Shown here: positions 33,019 through 43,510 of the stretch, piece by piece
Layout: every line of letters begins with the position of its first letter
How positions within the stretch are numbered: the first letter of the stretch is position 1
Origin: Chrysemys picta bellii
Taxonomy: Eukaryota; Chordata; Testudines; Emydidae
Direction of reading: 5' to 3'
Length of the DNA: 64,000 nucleotides
Assembly (NCBI RefSeq): GCF_011386835.1
Contig: NC_088809.1
Coordinates: 6,988,001 to 7,052,000, forward strand
The notes under the pieces: generated by a model
The model's input: only the letters and a program-made list of their open reading frames with translations
What the model was told of the DNA's origin: nothing
Database searches by the model: none
Position numbers and translations under genes: made by a program

Positions 33019-34511
33019 AGGGTTTTTTTGTATTTTAAGACGCTCTTATTCATAATGGACCACTTGGGTCCGGTTTCTGGAGGGAAAAAAAATTAAATAG
33101 GGATGAGCCGTGACTCACCATTGGTCCAGACAACCCCACCATAGTCTTTCTCTCTCAAAGATGTCTTTGTGGCATGTCTGCTCCAAAGGGCGGAACTTTT
33201 TCAAACCGCTAAGCCCGCCTTCTAGCTGGGTGCCGTTATTTCCATAATAAGATGGCTAGTGATAGATGATACGATACGGTGCTTTTGTTTCTCAGTTCTG
33301 TTCGAGTTACCATTTGAAACTGATATGACAAGCCTAAGGCTAGTATAGAAATTTGCTACAAGTTCCCATTTCACAAATGCCTTGACAGTCAAATAGCCTC
33401 CCTCGGTCTGAGCTTATTTATTCTCTTGGGGATCTATTTTTAAAAGTTATTAGCAGATTACTGGTTTTCTATCAACCTGAGGCACCAATCTCCCAAAGAT
33501 ACCATTGTACTTTAATAAGGTGTGTTTGATAATCCTCAGATAAAGGAATTGAAGGTGGGATAAGGGAGGGAGAAACCACCATGCTGATTTACCTAAGGAT
33601 TCAGTATAGAAAAGGGTTAAATATACCCATGTTTCTAAATGGCTGAACTACTGTATGTTGTAGTTTTCAACTGCAAATCATCTTTAATAGCAGACATCAC
33701 GGGATGGCTCATTACATTAAGCTATTTTTCATGCTATCTCCTGTAATATCCTTTAATCCAATGCGTTTCAAATCACCTCAGGCTAAAATAAGAGACATAG
33801 CGATGTAATAGCCTAGTGTATTAGTGGGTTAATTGCCCTGTTGTACTCTCTGGTAGATATCTCTGGAATGAGTTCTATATTAATTGTAAATTGCTTAATA
33901 CATTTAACTCCTTGAGCAGCTTGGTCCTGTGATATGTCTTTAATGAACAATAAAAGTTTCAAGACACAAATAGTTGTTTTCTTTATGGGATGCTCCAAGG
34001 TATCTTTTTTCTTTCACTAAAAGACTCTGAGTTCATAGCTGATCGATCCACTTTGTGCTTAGCAAAAGGTTAACCTAAAGTTTTATAGGTAAGTTGTGGA
34101 TTTTCCCTAGGGATGGCTGAGAGACTGCCAACTTTGGGTAGGACTCCAAGTTTCCTGGAGTTTGGCCCGTTACAGAGTCATGGGCAACCTGTATAATTTG
34201 GATCTAGATCTGAATGTAGTCTAATTTTGAGGGTGCTTGGATCCAGGTTTTCAGTTCAGCATCTGCACTCTTTGCAATAGAATTGAAGCCGTAGATAATT
34301 GGAGAAGCTGAGGGGAAAAAGAAGGCTTAAATTATACATCAGCTTCCAGACTCTCAATTTACCAGCTACATGGACTGCACAGATAGATGAATGACACGTG
34401 CTGCAATTCTGTGACATGATCCAGGACTGGATTACAGACCCATAAAGCGTCAGTGTACTGTACATATCTTCTAAAATATCCACTGCAACACTGGGGGAAA
34501 GTGTACCTATA
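33019..34511. other. No gene seen; includes repeat-free block 33480-33990
   Basis: The 33480-33990 part is AT-leaning but non-repetitive. It contains homeodomain-type cores (TATTAATTG, CTTTAATCC, GGTTAATTGC) and GATA-type cores (TGATAATCC, AGATAAAGG). It is a candidate conserved noncoding element on sequence character only. Confidence 0.3.
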
Positions 34512-34697
34512 GGCCAGAATTTTCAGAAGAGGGCTTAACACTAGCAGTCGGGACAAGATTTGGTAAAGGAGTCAGCTACCACTTAGCCACCAAAAGAAGT
34601 GGCCAGGTTTTCAGAAGACCTTAACATTTTTTTTTTAAATGGCACAATGGATGCATACCGGGCACAATAGATGCTGAACTCTTCTGAAAACTGGGCT
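34512..34697. repeat. Q-family palindromic repeat
   Basis: The left end AGGCCAGAATTTTCAGAAGA pairs with the right end GAACTCTTCTGAAAACTGGG. The centre has GTGGCCAGGTTTTCAGAAGA, a second internal arm. Confidence 0.55.
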
Positions 34698-35515
34698 GCA
34701 AGTGTCACAAGGGAGGCCGCTGAGGGTCGAAATTACTGCACTGCCCATTAAGCGGGGGCGGCGGTGGGGGCGTTGTCTGGCTTGCTGGCGGAAGGTGTGT
34801 ACCTATGTAAGGGATAGAGAGGCATGGAGTGAGTTTGCAGCAGCTGCAGAGCAGGTCAGCGTGGGGATGCTGACCCGTCCCCACAGGTGACCAGAAGAGA
34901 GGAGATGTTATATAAGTACATGCCAGGCAGGAGAAGTCCTCTTTTACCGGGACAAAGTAGAGCAGGTCCTATCTATGGAAGTAGTGCAATATCAGCATTA
35001 CTCTAGTCGGTCCTTTCTTGGGTGGCTGGGAAGAAATTCTTCCCTTACCGCCAGATTGGGTTAGACAAAGGCGGTGGCTTAGTTGGGGCAAACATGGAAC
35101 GAGAGTTAGGCTATGATGTGGCAACTCGTGTCGACCTGGGGCAGATTTCCAGTGCAGGTGCTCCGTTGGAAGGGGATAATGGTGATCAGATAAATGGATT
35201 GGTAAAGGATTTAAAGGAGGTATTTGTTAAAGGAGCGGAAAGGGGGGATGGAGGTTTGGGGCTCCCAGGAGTAGCATGGCTGGGAGCCAACCCCTGCTCT
35301 TTCATAGTCCCTTTAGCCCTTGTTCGAGGCGGGAGATGTTAAGGTCTCAGCTGTGGGTGGGCTGGGGACCAGGATGGGAAAAGGGAGTGCTGACAGAAGC
35401 CCCTGAGTATATGTGGAATTACCTGCACTGAACGCTTTTATCTGCTGAGCACTCCCAGACAGTTAATAATAAAGTTGAAGCCTAATTAAATCACATCCAG
35501 TGTCTCCTGTCCTTC
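34698..35515 (+). mobile_element. LTR- or DIRS-like retroelement remnant (uncertain class)
   Basis: About 800 bp, more GC-rich than its surroundings. It contains GGGAAGAAATTCTTCCCTTA and ends with a polyadenylation signal, AATAATAAAGTTGAAGCC (~35466), followed by GTGTCTCCTGTCCTTCCAGC. The 106-codon frame at 35022-35342 has no recognisable protein motif and looks noncoding. The late AATAAA and GC-rich body resemble a solo LTR or a DIRS-type terminus, but I could not define inverted/direct ends or a TSD. Confidence 0.4.
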
Positions 35516-36252
35516 CAGCACAGCTGGACAAAAGCACGTGTGTTCTGACAATGGGAACTGAGTTCTGCTGAAAACTCTGTCTCCAGTTGTGGGTGCTGAG
35601 CACTGAAATACCTGGCCCCAGAAAGGTTTGCTTGTTTGAAAATCTGGCTCCTAGTGAGCTTGATTGTGCTTTCACACTAGTTTTACACAACTCTGTGGAT
35701 TTACTCCTGATCTGTATTAGTGTGATTGAAAGAAAGATTGTGCCCAATATGTGGTTAAAAGAAGGTTTTAAAAAAAGAATAGCTTTGTGGGTGATGTATA
35801 CTATATCCATTGCTTCTGACACCGTTTTCATTCCGCTATTTTTTTTTAAATCACTTTATTGTTAATGTAGGCAAGAAGCAAAAGAAGTTTCACAGAAGTT
35901 GGATTTTTAAAAATTCTCCACTTTTAAACCTTGAAAAAACATAGCCTTAAAATTTAACTATTTGCTTAAAAACCAAAGAAATCCTATAACGATGGTGACT
36001 GGAGAGGTGAGGGGACTGATAATAGGACAAAGAGACATTGACATCTAGGTCAGTGGTTTGAACACATGGCCCAGGTTAGTAGTGACTAAAAGTCATATCC
36101 ACCTGACAGCTATTCACTGGCCTATATTAAATGAATTGGGGCTTTCAGTTCTTTTCCTAGTAGACATGTCTCCACATCACAACACAATGAATACAGTTGA
36201 CAGTAATGATCACTTCCTCTTGGCCTTGTGTCCAGGATAAGTATAATATCTG
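35516..36252. other. No gene seen; small Q-like fragment
   Basis: 35560-35650 has Q-like pieces (TGAGTTCTGCTGAAAACTCT, GTTTGAAAATCTGGCTCC). The rest is unrecognised. Confidence 0.4.
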
Positions 36253-36388
36253 TTTAGGTGCCAGTTCAGGAAAGCACTTAGGCACATGCTTAACTTTAAG
36301 CATGCACATAAGTCCCGTTGTCTTTAAAGGAGCCAGACATTTAAAGTGAAGCATATACTTACAGTGCTTTCCTGAATAAGGATGCTTC
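36253..36388. mobile_element. R-family palindromic MITE
   Basis: CAGGAAAGCACTTAGGCACA then TGCTTAACTTTAAGCATGCA pairs with TTAAAGTGAAGCATATACTT then ACAGTGCTTTCCTG. It has a long imperfect hairpin and no coding capacity. Confidence 0.6.
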
Positions 36389-36689
36389 CCTAAACTGCGG
36401 CCTTAATATCTGAGCTATCATCCATCTGGGGTTGGAGTAGGTGATCTAACAGGCTCTTTTAATCCCTAACTTCCATGAATCAATGGATATTCTTGTTGGG
36501 AGACTTAGCAAGAAGCCAAAGGATTGTGTGGAGGCTGAACTATCCTTTTATCGCTCAAGATTGAGGCTTGTTGGCAGGAGCAGTGGGGGGAAGGATTCAC
36601 TCCTGCTTCCCATGCCTTTTGTCTACCTACCTCAATATATGGCCCTTATCATTGTAGTATCTGAGGTCCTGCACAGATATTAATGTATA

Positions 36690-36870
36690 TATTCTCCCAG
36701 AAAACCCTGGGAGGGAGGGAAGGATTATTATTCCCATTTTACAGATGGAGCATGCAGCAGGATTAAGTGAGTCATCCAAGGTCAAATGTGGTAAACCCAG
36801 GAACTAAAGCCAGGTCTCCTGACTCCCACTCCAGTGCCTGAACTACAAAGCTATCTTGCCTCTGCTGTAT
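36690..36870 (-). repeat. MIR-like SINE, antisense
   Basis: ATTATTATTCCCATTTTACA, GATGGAGCATGCAGCAGGAT, GTCATCCAAGGTCAAATGTG and CCAGGTCTCCTGACTCCCAC. A clear MIR-like order. Confidence 0.75.
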
Positions 36871-37137
36871 CTGTTCTGTGCCAAAAGGACGTTAGTCTCC
36901 AGATCTGTGAAACTGTCAGCTTTCACAGGAACTAAATTAAACATTTTAAAAAAGGCAAAGAAACAAAATAATGGAAATTTCCACTCTAAATTAGAGAATT
37001 TTCAGAAATGAAATTCAGAGCTATCATAGGGAGAGATTGGTCTGGAATTGGGTGAGTCTAAACACATTTTGATTATCCTGCCCAACAAAAGTGTATTACG
37101 GCAAGCCTCTCATTCCAGTGGAATTGTCACCATAATA

Positions 37138-37240
37138 TTGGCTTCGTTTACATCTGGGATAATTCTGTTGACTCCAATGGGCAACTAAAATCTTCTTCAG
37201 CTGAGTTACTCTGGCATTACACCTGAAATCAGAATCGGGT
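37138..37240. repeat. P-family palindromic repeat
   Basis: TCTGTTGACTCCAATGGGCA in the centre, with TTACACCTGAAATCAGAATC at the right. Confidence 0.5.
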
Positions 37241-37279
37241 CAATAGCCTTTGATGTAAAAGGAGTAAAACGGAGACATT

Positions 37280-37387
37280 GCTTGATTCTGATCACATTTA
37301 GGCTGGTTTTACACTGTGAGGTAACTACATGGACTTCAGTGGAGTTACTCTGGATTTACACCTGTATAAATTAGAAATAATCAGACC
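37280..37387. repeat. P-family palindromic repeat
   Basis: CTTGATTCTGATCACATTTA at the left, ATGGACTTCAGTGGAGTTAC in the centre and GGATTTACACCTGTATAAAT at the right. Confidence 0.55.
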
Positions 37388-38621
37388 CACTGGATATTTT
37401 TGCTGAAGCACTTCTTGTTCATATTTAAAACTTCTTTCATTTGGGTTAGTAATGAGCTCTGGCTCAAAACAAAACAACCCTCCCCCCCCCCCCCAAAAAA
37501 AAACCTTCCGCACTTTTAAAACATAATATGAAGATACTCATGAAAAAATCGGTATGAAATTTTCATAATTTTTTGGGGGGGGGTGAGGGGGATTCTGTGA
37601 AGCAAGGGAGCCTGTTGTTCTTTGAATGAAAGACACAAAGTGCTTAGACTGCTGGAAAAAATCCATCAAGTAATTCTGTATCTATAAAATAGGTGGTAAT
37701 ACAATCTGAGCTTAATTTTGATGGCACACTGTACTTCATAACAGTGACAATACCTTAAAAAATGTAATGAAAGGGCCTGATTTATTACTGAAATAATCCA
37801 TTTAGCAGTCCAATAAATAAAGGGAGAAAATACAACCAATGTTTTTTTTGGGGGGGGGGAAGGGCCGAAAAATTGCAATGCCTGGCAGTTTTCTGTAAAT
37901 GCATCTAGAGATTGTGGCTAAAGATTTTTTTTTAAAAGACTAATAGAAATTCAAAGTTAGATTTGAGATCTAGGCTTAACATCTTCCACACACCTCAGGT
38001 ACCTTTTAAATACCTGGCCCGTGATTTAAATAATGTAAGCAGTGTTTTTATTTGTGGGGAGGGGAGAATGCTAATGTGGTGCCTTACAAATATTTGATTT
38101 TGAATATGCTCCCATAGCCATTATTAATCGCAAAGCAAACATATTTCTCCCTCATGCCAAATTTGTTTTAATAACATGGCGTTACTTCTGCAAATGTCAG
38201 CTTCAGACTCTCTCTCTCTCTTTCCATTTCAGTGGCACTTGGCCATAAGTGAAGATTGGCACTTTTTATACTCCCTCTAGGTTACTTCTATTAATCTATT
38301 TAATATGCTACAGAACGCTGTGGTGGGAATTGGCAGTAAAGGTAATAAAATCCCAGCATGGCAGAGCTGTTTGTATTCAGGTGTATAGCCCTGACAGCGC
38401 ACACTCTGGAGTACAGTAGCTTCTTATTTTCCCCCTGTTCCAGTTTAGATTTCCTGCTACCAGCTCTTTCCCTTAATGCAGACTTCTTCACACTGGATTT
38501 AGTGGCTTTTCTTTCAGATACTGATCCGTTAAAATTTACACGGAATGTGGTTTGCATTCTGAGGAGGCCTTATATAGAAACGTCAGATGGATTGATTTGT
38601 TGGCATTGTCATGATGAAAGC
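37388..38621. other. No gene seen; homopolymer runs
   Basis: C13 followed by A9 at ~37483-37503, and G8-9 runs at ~37573 and 37850. 38090-38360 is repeat-free. No coding or RNA gene recognised. Confidence 0.45.
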
Positions 38622-38712
38622 AACGTATTCTGCTCCCACGCTGGCGTAACTCCAATGATTCGGTGGAGTTGTTCCTGATTTAAACTGGCCCGGGGAACAC
38701 AAATCAGGCCCA
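38622..38712. repeat. P-family palindromic repeat
   Basis: TGGCGTAACTCCAATGATTC, GGTGGAGTTGTTCCTGATTT and AACACAAATCAGGCCC. Confidence 0.5.
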
Positions 38713-38827
38713 TAAGTGTTTTAATGGGGAACGAGTGAGCTAGTTCTACCCACAATGATTTGCCCAGACTTGCTTTGTTGTGCCTTTCGTTGCTAGTGAG
38801 GTCATTGGCTGATTGTTGTATTTGGTT

Positions 38828-39058
38828 ACATAAGAACATAAGAATGGCCGTATCGGATCAGACCAAAGGTCCATCTAGACCAGTATCCTGTTTAACGACA
38901 GTGGCCAATGTCAGGTGCCCCAGAGGGAGTGGACCAACAGGCAATGATCAAGTGATCTCTCTCCTGCCATCCATCTCCATCCTCTGACAAACAGAGACTA
39001 GGGACACCATTCCTTACCCGTCCTGGCTAATAGCCATTAATGGACTTAACATTGACAC
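38828..39058 (-). mobile_element. CR1 LINE 3' end, antisense
   Basis: It opens CATAAGAACATAAGAATGGC, the reverse complement of the CR1 terminus seen at 12149 (ATGTTCTTATG). Then come CAGACCAAAGGTCCATCTAG and CCTGGCTAATAGCCATTAAT. This is the same CR1 subfamily as 11490-12149, with only 3' UTR present. Confidence 0.85.
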
Positions 39059-39467
39059 TTCTTCAGATGCGGGTGATGTGCTATAATAAAAACCCCTTCC
39101 ATTGCCATGAATATTACAGAGAATGGTAATCACAGCTTTGACTTTGGTACCTTTCATGTACAAGATGTGTAGTGTGGCTTACAGGATTGAGCTCTTGCTG
39201 GGAGCCAGGTCGAACCTGGTTCTACTGCTGACCATCTTGGTGTCCTTGGGCACCTTTCATCTCTATTTCCCATCCACCTGCATGGGTGCCTTCTGCCTCT
39301 GCTCTGCTGCCCACTTCCCCAGCGCACTTGTGATATGGTTCCAGAGACTTCCCCTTCTGCCTGCTGTCCCCCAACTCACCTGCTGTGGAGCTGTGATCTG
39401 ATCCCTACTGTGTGTGGCTGAAAGAAAATAGTCCTGGTATTGTTCTATGTGTTTAGCAGGTCAAAGG
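39059..39467. other. No gene seen
   Basis: Unrecognised sequence before the hAT TSD. No domain-bearing frame. Confidence 0.45.
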
Positions 39468-39475
39468 GGTAATAG

Positions 39476-39599
39476 TAGGGTGACCAGATGTCCCGATTTT
39501 ATAGGGACAGTCCCGATTTTTGGGGTTTTTTCTTATATAAGCTCCTGTAACCCCCTACCCCTGGTCCTGATTTTTCACACTTGCTGTCTGGTCACCCTA
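39476..39599 (+). mobile_element. 124-bp hAT-type MITE
   Basis: The ends are TAGGGTGACCAGATGTCCCG and, complemented, TAGGGTGACCAGACAGCAAG (13 identical outer bases). An exact 8-bp TSD, GGTAATAG, lies at 39468-39475 and 39600-39607. The copy at 58641 is the same element in the opposite orientation and the same length. Confidence 0.9.
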
Positions 39600-39634
39600 G
39601 GTAATAGTGAGCCAAATGCCTCAGAGCAGTCTCT

Positions 39635-39719
39635 GGGCCAGATCCTCAGCTGGTTAAACTCGCGTAGTTCCACTGAAACCTGTGAAGTTATTCCAGTTTA
39701 CACCAGCTGAGGTTCTGGC
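39635..39719. mobile_element. P-family palindromic MITE
   Basis: GGGCCAGATCCTCAGCTGGT pairs with ACCAGCTGAGGTTCTGGC. The centre is TTCCACTGAAACCTGTGAAG. The terminal hairpin is near-perfect. Confidence 0.62.
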
Positions 39720-40935
39720 ACTGAATCTTCAAAATGACCATGCAGAGTGATGCATTGAGAAGTCCGGGCTAGACTCAGCGCAAGCATAAGGAGTAGCCTT
39801 AAAAGTCCTAAACGCATCGGAAATTGATTAGCGATGGCCATTTGAAATGATAGGACTGACACCTGGAAGCAGGCACTTCTAGTCTCTTGCCCTTGCTTCG
39901 GCCAGCGAGCTTGGGCAATTCTTGGAACTACATCCAGACGAGGAGATGTTCTGTTGTGCCTCCATTGCAGGGCCGTGAGGAATCAGAACCTATGGCTCAA
40001 TAACATTATTTTCCTTCTAGCAGTTCTTCTGCAGGTCAGGCCTGCGATTCCTTTGGTGGAACTTCAGGGAGCACCTATCTGTGCTTGGCTTAGCATTAGC
40101 ACTAGCCAGTCCTACCCGCCCTCGTTTTCACAAACATTAAAATGAATGGAAGAAAAAGAGAAAACAAAGGAGTAAATTGCTGCCCATTAAATCCTTTTTT
40201 TGTTTCATATTTCACATGCCTTCACCTTGTAAAACAACAGTAGAAAATCCTCACTTAAGGGCTCCCCCCCACTTCAAAACCTTGGCCAATGGAATGAATA
40301 TTTGGCTCCGCATACCTGTATTTCTTGCTTGCTTCTAATTGCCTTGTTTGTTTTGTAATAAGTGATTCCTGCCTGTCTTGTGCTGGATTGTTTTCTTCAC
40401 ACCATTAAATGAAGTTCTGCTGTATTGATCCCTGTTTTTCCAATTTGAAGCCTGAAAAGTGATGAAGACATTTTCTTGTTTTCTCGCGTACTTTTCCCTC
40501 AGTTCATTTAGGTGACCTGTCTTTAGTTCCTCACTCTGTTTGCTGTAATTGCTTCTTCAGAGTAATGTTACACTGTAGCCGCAGTACTGCAGCCTGAGTA
40601 CTTCTTTTATGGAAGAAAGAGGGAAGGCGAGGTTGAAGTCATCAGCTAATATTAACTGTGGAAGCTTTGCCACAAATGACATCTCAATAGCAGTGTCTCT
40701 TGCTGTCCAGTTACAGAAGCAAAATAGCACAATGGACTATTATGGACATAGGCAGCAAGGACCATGGTGTCTCTAGATCTCGTGTCAATGCATTGGTGGG
40801 TTTTGTTACATGCCTCTGAAAAATTGCGAATACCTTTGATTATTTTTTTTCTTTTGGCATAAAAATGCCACTTTACCTTTTTCTAAACCCCCCCCCCCCA
40901 AGTTTTGTTTAATTGTTTCATATTTAAAACCTATA
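39720..40935. other. No gene seen
   Basis: Unique-looking sequence. A C10 run is at ~40890. Short frames only. Confidence 0.45.
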
Positions 40936-41362
40936 GGGTCAGATTTTCAGAAGAGTTCAGTTCTCTCACGTAGGCCCCAAAATAAGTGGCCGTCGGTCTT
41001 GCAGTGACAGCTGCTGGGTGCTTTGGAAAATGTGACCTTTGGTTAAGCACTTGCAGGGCCGGCTCCAGGGTTTTGGCTGCCCCAAGCAGCCAAAACCAAA
41101 AAAAAAAAAAAAAAAAAAAGCCGCGATCGCGATCTAAAAAAAGCCGCGACCGCGATCTGCTGCGGCAATTCGGCGGGAGGTTCTTCACTCCCAGACGGAG
41201 TGAGGGACCGTCTGCCGAATTGCCACCGAATACCTGGACCTGCCGCCCCTCTCCGGAGCGGCCGCCCCAAGCACCTGCTTGAGAAGCTGGTGCCTGGAGC
41301 CGGCCCTGAGCACTTGAATGGGAGCTCAGCTTTTTTCAAAATCTGGTTCTTTTGAAAATGTG
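40936..41362. repeat. Q-family repeat split by a hAT element
   Basis: The left part (40936-41053) has GGGTCAGATTTTCAGAAGAG. The right part (41309-41362) continues AATGGGAGCTCAGCTTTTTT and AAAATCTGGTTC, giving the inverted end. The hAT at 41054-41308 lies inside with its own TSD, so the Q element is older. Confidence 0.55.
41054..41308. mobile_element. GC-rich hAT MITE with CAGGGCCGGCTCCAGG ends
   Basis: 255 bp. The terminal 16 bases are perfect inverted repeats (CAGGGCCGGCTCCAGG). An exact 8-bp TSD, AGCACTTG, lies at 41046-41053 and 41309-41316. The interior has a run of ~22 A, then paired GCCGCGATCGCGATCT-like units and GCGGCCGCCCC. It contains many CpGs for a non-island sequence. No transposase. 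Confidence 0.9.
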
Positions 41363-41689
41363 TTTGGTAAGGGCCAGATTCACCAATCTGCTCCAGTGAA
41401 TTGCTGCCCCACAAGCTTTGAGCAACGTTGTTTAGCTGGAGGCATCCCTGCAAGTGCCATATTTTAGGGAAAGCAATCCTGAGAATGAATTAAAATGCCA
41501 GGTCTGAGCCTATAGTGCCTCCTTAGGCCAGGCTCGCAGTTTCCGGGTGGTCTGCTCAGGCAAAACTATTGAATTCACTGGGAGTTTTGCTTGAGTAGCA
41601 AATGCAGGGCAGGGACCAAAATGTGGTGTCTTTTTCCAGACCCTATTAACAGCTATTTGGGACAGGAACACTCTGAACACCTTAGAGCT

Positions 41690-42060
41690 ATTTTAAAAAT
41701 AGAGTTGGTCACAAATTTTCAGTTGAAATATTTTTTGATAAAAAGCTTTGACAAAAAATATTCAGGTATTTCAATGAAACTAACATTTTTCCATTTTCTG
41801 CTTTTCAGTTTTTGGTTTTATCTCCTCTTTTGCCTTTTTACTGTTTTTCTTTCTCCCATTCTCCTTTCAGGGGCAATATGGCAAAAGGAAGAAAAGGAGG
41901 AAAACCTGCAAAACAAAACAAGAATTGTAAAATGTTCATTAATTTAAAAAAAAACCAAAATGATATGCCCTTTTCGAAACATGTAGAACGAAAACTATTT
42001 TGGAATTTTTTTTTGCAAAAGGTTATCAGTGTTTTTGAATCAGGTCTGTTTAAAGAGCAG
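41690..42060. repeat. S-family AT-rich repeat, diverged
   Basis: GAGTTGGTCACAAATTTTCA, then GAAATATTTTTTGATAAAAA, and CCATTTTCTGCTTTTCAG. It overlaps an unrelated-looking A-rich stretch after 41880. Assigned by motif content only. Confidence 0.35.
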
Positions 42061-42448
42061 AAAATAATAGCAGTTTTTTTTAAAAATGCCACACGAGGAT
42101 CAACTGAAAATGTATTGCTTCCTGTGGTTTATGTGGTCGTATTCAGAGTCATTCTCTGATCTCACCTCTTTGGCCCCGATTTCTCTACCAGCAAAGTGAG
42201 AAGGCTGAGTCAAAGTCTTGCATTGTAGAACTGCTCTCCCTTGGCTCATTAATGCAGCTGTACTGGCCGGTGCTGTCAGTGGGCAGGGCAGCCAAGTCTC
42301 CACTCTCTCCTCTTTCATCCCTGCCCACTCCTGCAGACGTGGGGAGGGGGCATATAGCTGCTGTGGGGAGGCTGCTCTGTCATCCTGTGGAGCTGCTGAT
42401 GTAGATGAAGTTTAAAAATAATTCAGCTGTGTTTGAAACTGATACTAA

Positions 42449-42723
42449 GGGTCACATTTTCAAAAGCTTTTAAGGGACTTAACAGCCTAAGACCAGATTT
42501 TTAATGGTATTTCAGCACCCAAAGATACAAATAGGCACCCAGGGGGATATTCAAAAGCATCAGGAGCTAGATGCTCAGGTGTTTTTGAAAATCCCATTAG
42601 GCACTTGTCTGCATCTTTAGGTACCTAAACACCTTTAAAAATCTGTCACGTGAGTGCCTAAATCGCTTTTGAAAATGGGATTTAGGCTCCTAAATCACTT
42701 TCACACTTTTGTAAATGTTACCC
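42449..42723. mobile_element. Q-family palindromic MITE, complete copy
   Basis: 275 bp. The left end GGGTCACATTTTCAAAAGCT and the complemented right end GGGTAACATTTACAAAAGTG are inverted. The flanks are TAA (42446-42448) and TTA (42724-42726), an imperfect 3-bp TSD. The interior has repeated TTAGGCTCCTAAATCAC and AGGCACCCA-type arms. Confidence 0.65.
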
Positions 42724-43193
42724 TTAGTCTGTTCTGACATTCTCTCTCCCTAAAATTCCCATGATGTATGAGTCTCTCTCATTTTGAGAAGTGTTGCTAT
42801 TGCTCTGAAAAAATTTTTTTTAATGGGAGGCTTTGGGGGATATTATTGTGAACCTATTGTGCTGATGCATTATTAGAACATAGCAAATGATAAAAGGTAG
42901 GTTGTTTCCCCTCTTTTCATAGGTAACATAATGAGATGTGAAAAAAATTCTTAAGGATGATGCAAAGATGAGACACATTCTGCCCTAGAGTGTGTACGTT
43001 CCCCTCCTGCATAAGTTGCTGGGAGACATGTGCTTGCAACTACAATTGACAAAAAAAACTGTAGCTTATCTAGTGAAAGTGGCCGTGTATTCTGTGGATG
43101 GCCTAAAAGCATTAGAGGCACTTACAGGTAAGCCAACTAGCATCATCAGTTTGTTCCCCTACAACCCAAAAATATGAGCATCAGGAACAAGTT
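42724..43193. other. No gene seen
   Basis: Unrecognised AT-leaning sequence. Confidence 0.45.
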
Positions 43194-43306
43194 GTTGGAG
43201 CTTAGACTCCAATTGTGCAAAGACTTCCACGAGTGCTTAACATCAATTGGATTGCTCATGTATGTAAAGTTAAGCATGCACAGAAGTCTTTGCAGAACCC
43301 GGCCTT
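43194..43306. repeat. R-family palindromic repeat
   Basis: AATTGTGCAAAGACTTCCAC pairs with CAGAAGTCTTTGCAGAACC. The centre has AAGTTAAGCATGCAC. Confidence 0.55.
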
Positions 43307-43324
43307 ACTCTAAAGAGGTTAGAG

Positions 43325-43510
43325 AGCTGAGTTTATTTATTATTATTATTATTTTATTGTTTGTTTGTATTATGATAGTACCTATAGCCCCAATCAGGAT
43401 AAGAGGTCATTGCTAGCCATTGGACAAACATAATAAAAAACAGTCCATGCCCTTAAAGAGCTTACATTCTAAATAAACAAGACAGACAAAAGGTCAGATG
43501 AAAGGGATGC
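43325..43510 (-). repeat. N-type SINE tail with (ATT)n start
   Basis: A TTATTTATTATTATTATTAT microsatellite, then TACCTATAGCCCCAATCAGG, CCATGCCCTTAAAGAGCTTA and AAATAAACAAGACAGACAAA. A good copy of the N consensus. Confidence 0.7.

Noticed and set aside
35022..35342. 106-codon frame starting MAGKKFFPYRQIGL
   Set aside because: No recognisable family. It lies in the noncoding-looking body of a retroelement remnant. Kept only as part of that element.
41043..41453. 136-codon antisense frame
   Set aside because: It spans a hAT MITE and a Q repeat, with a poly-F run from poly-A. Not a gene.
41591..42159. Overlapping 118- and 115-codon + frames rich in F, K and N
   Set aside because: AT-rich composition artefacts over an S-type repeat.
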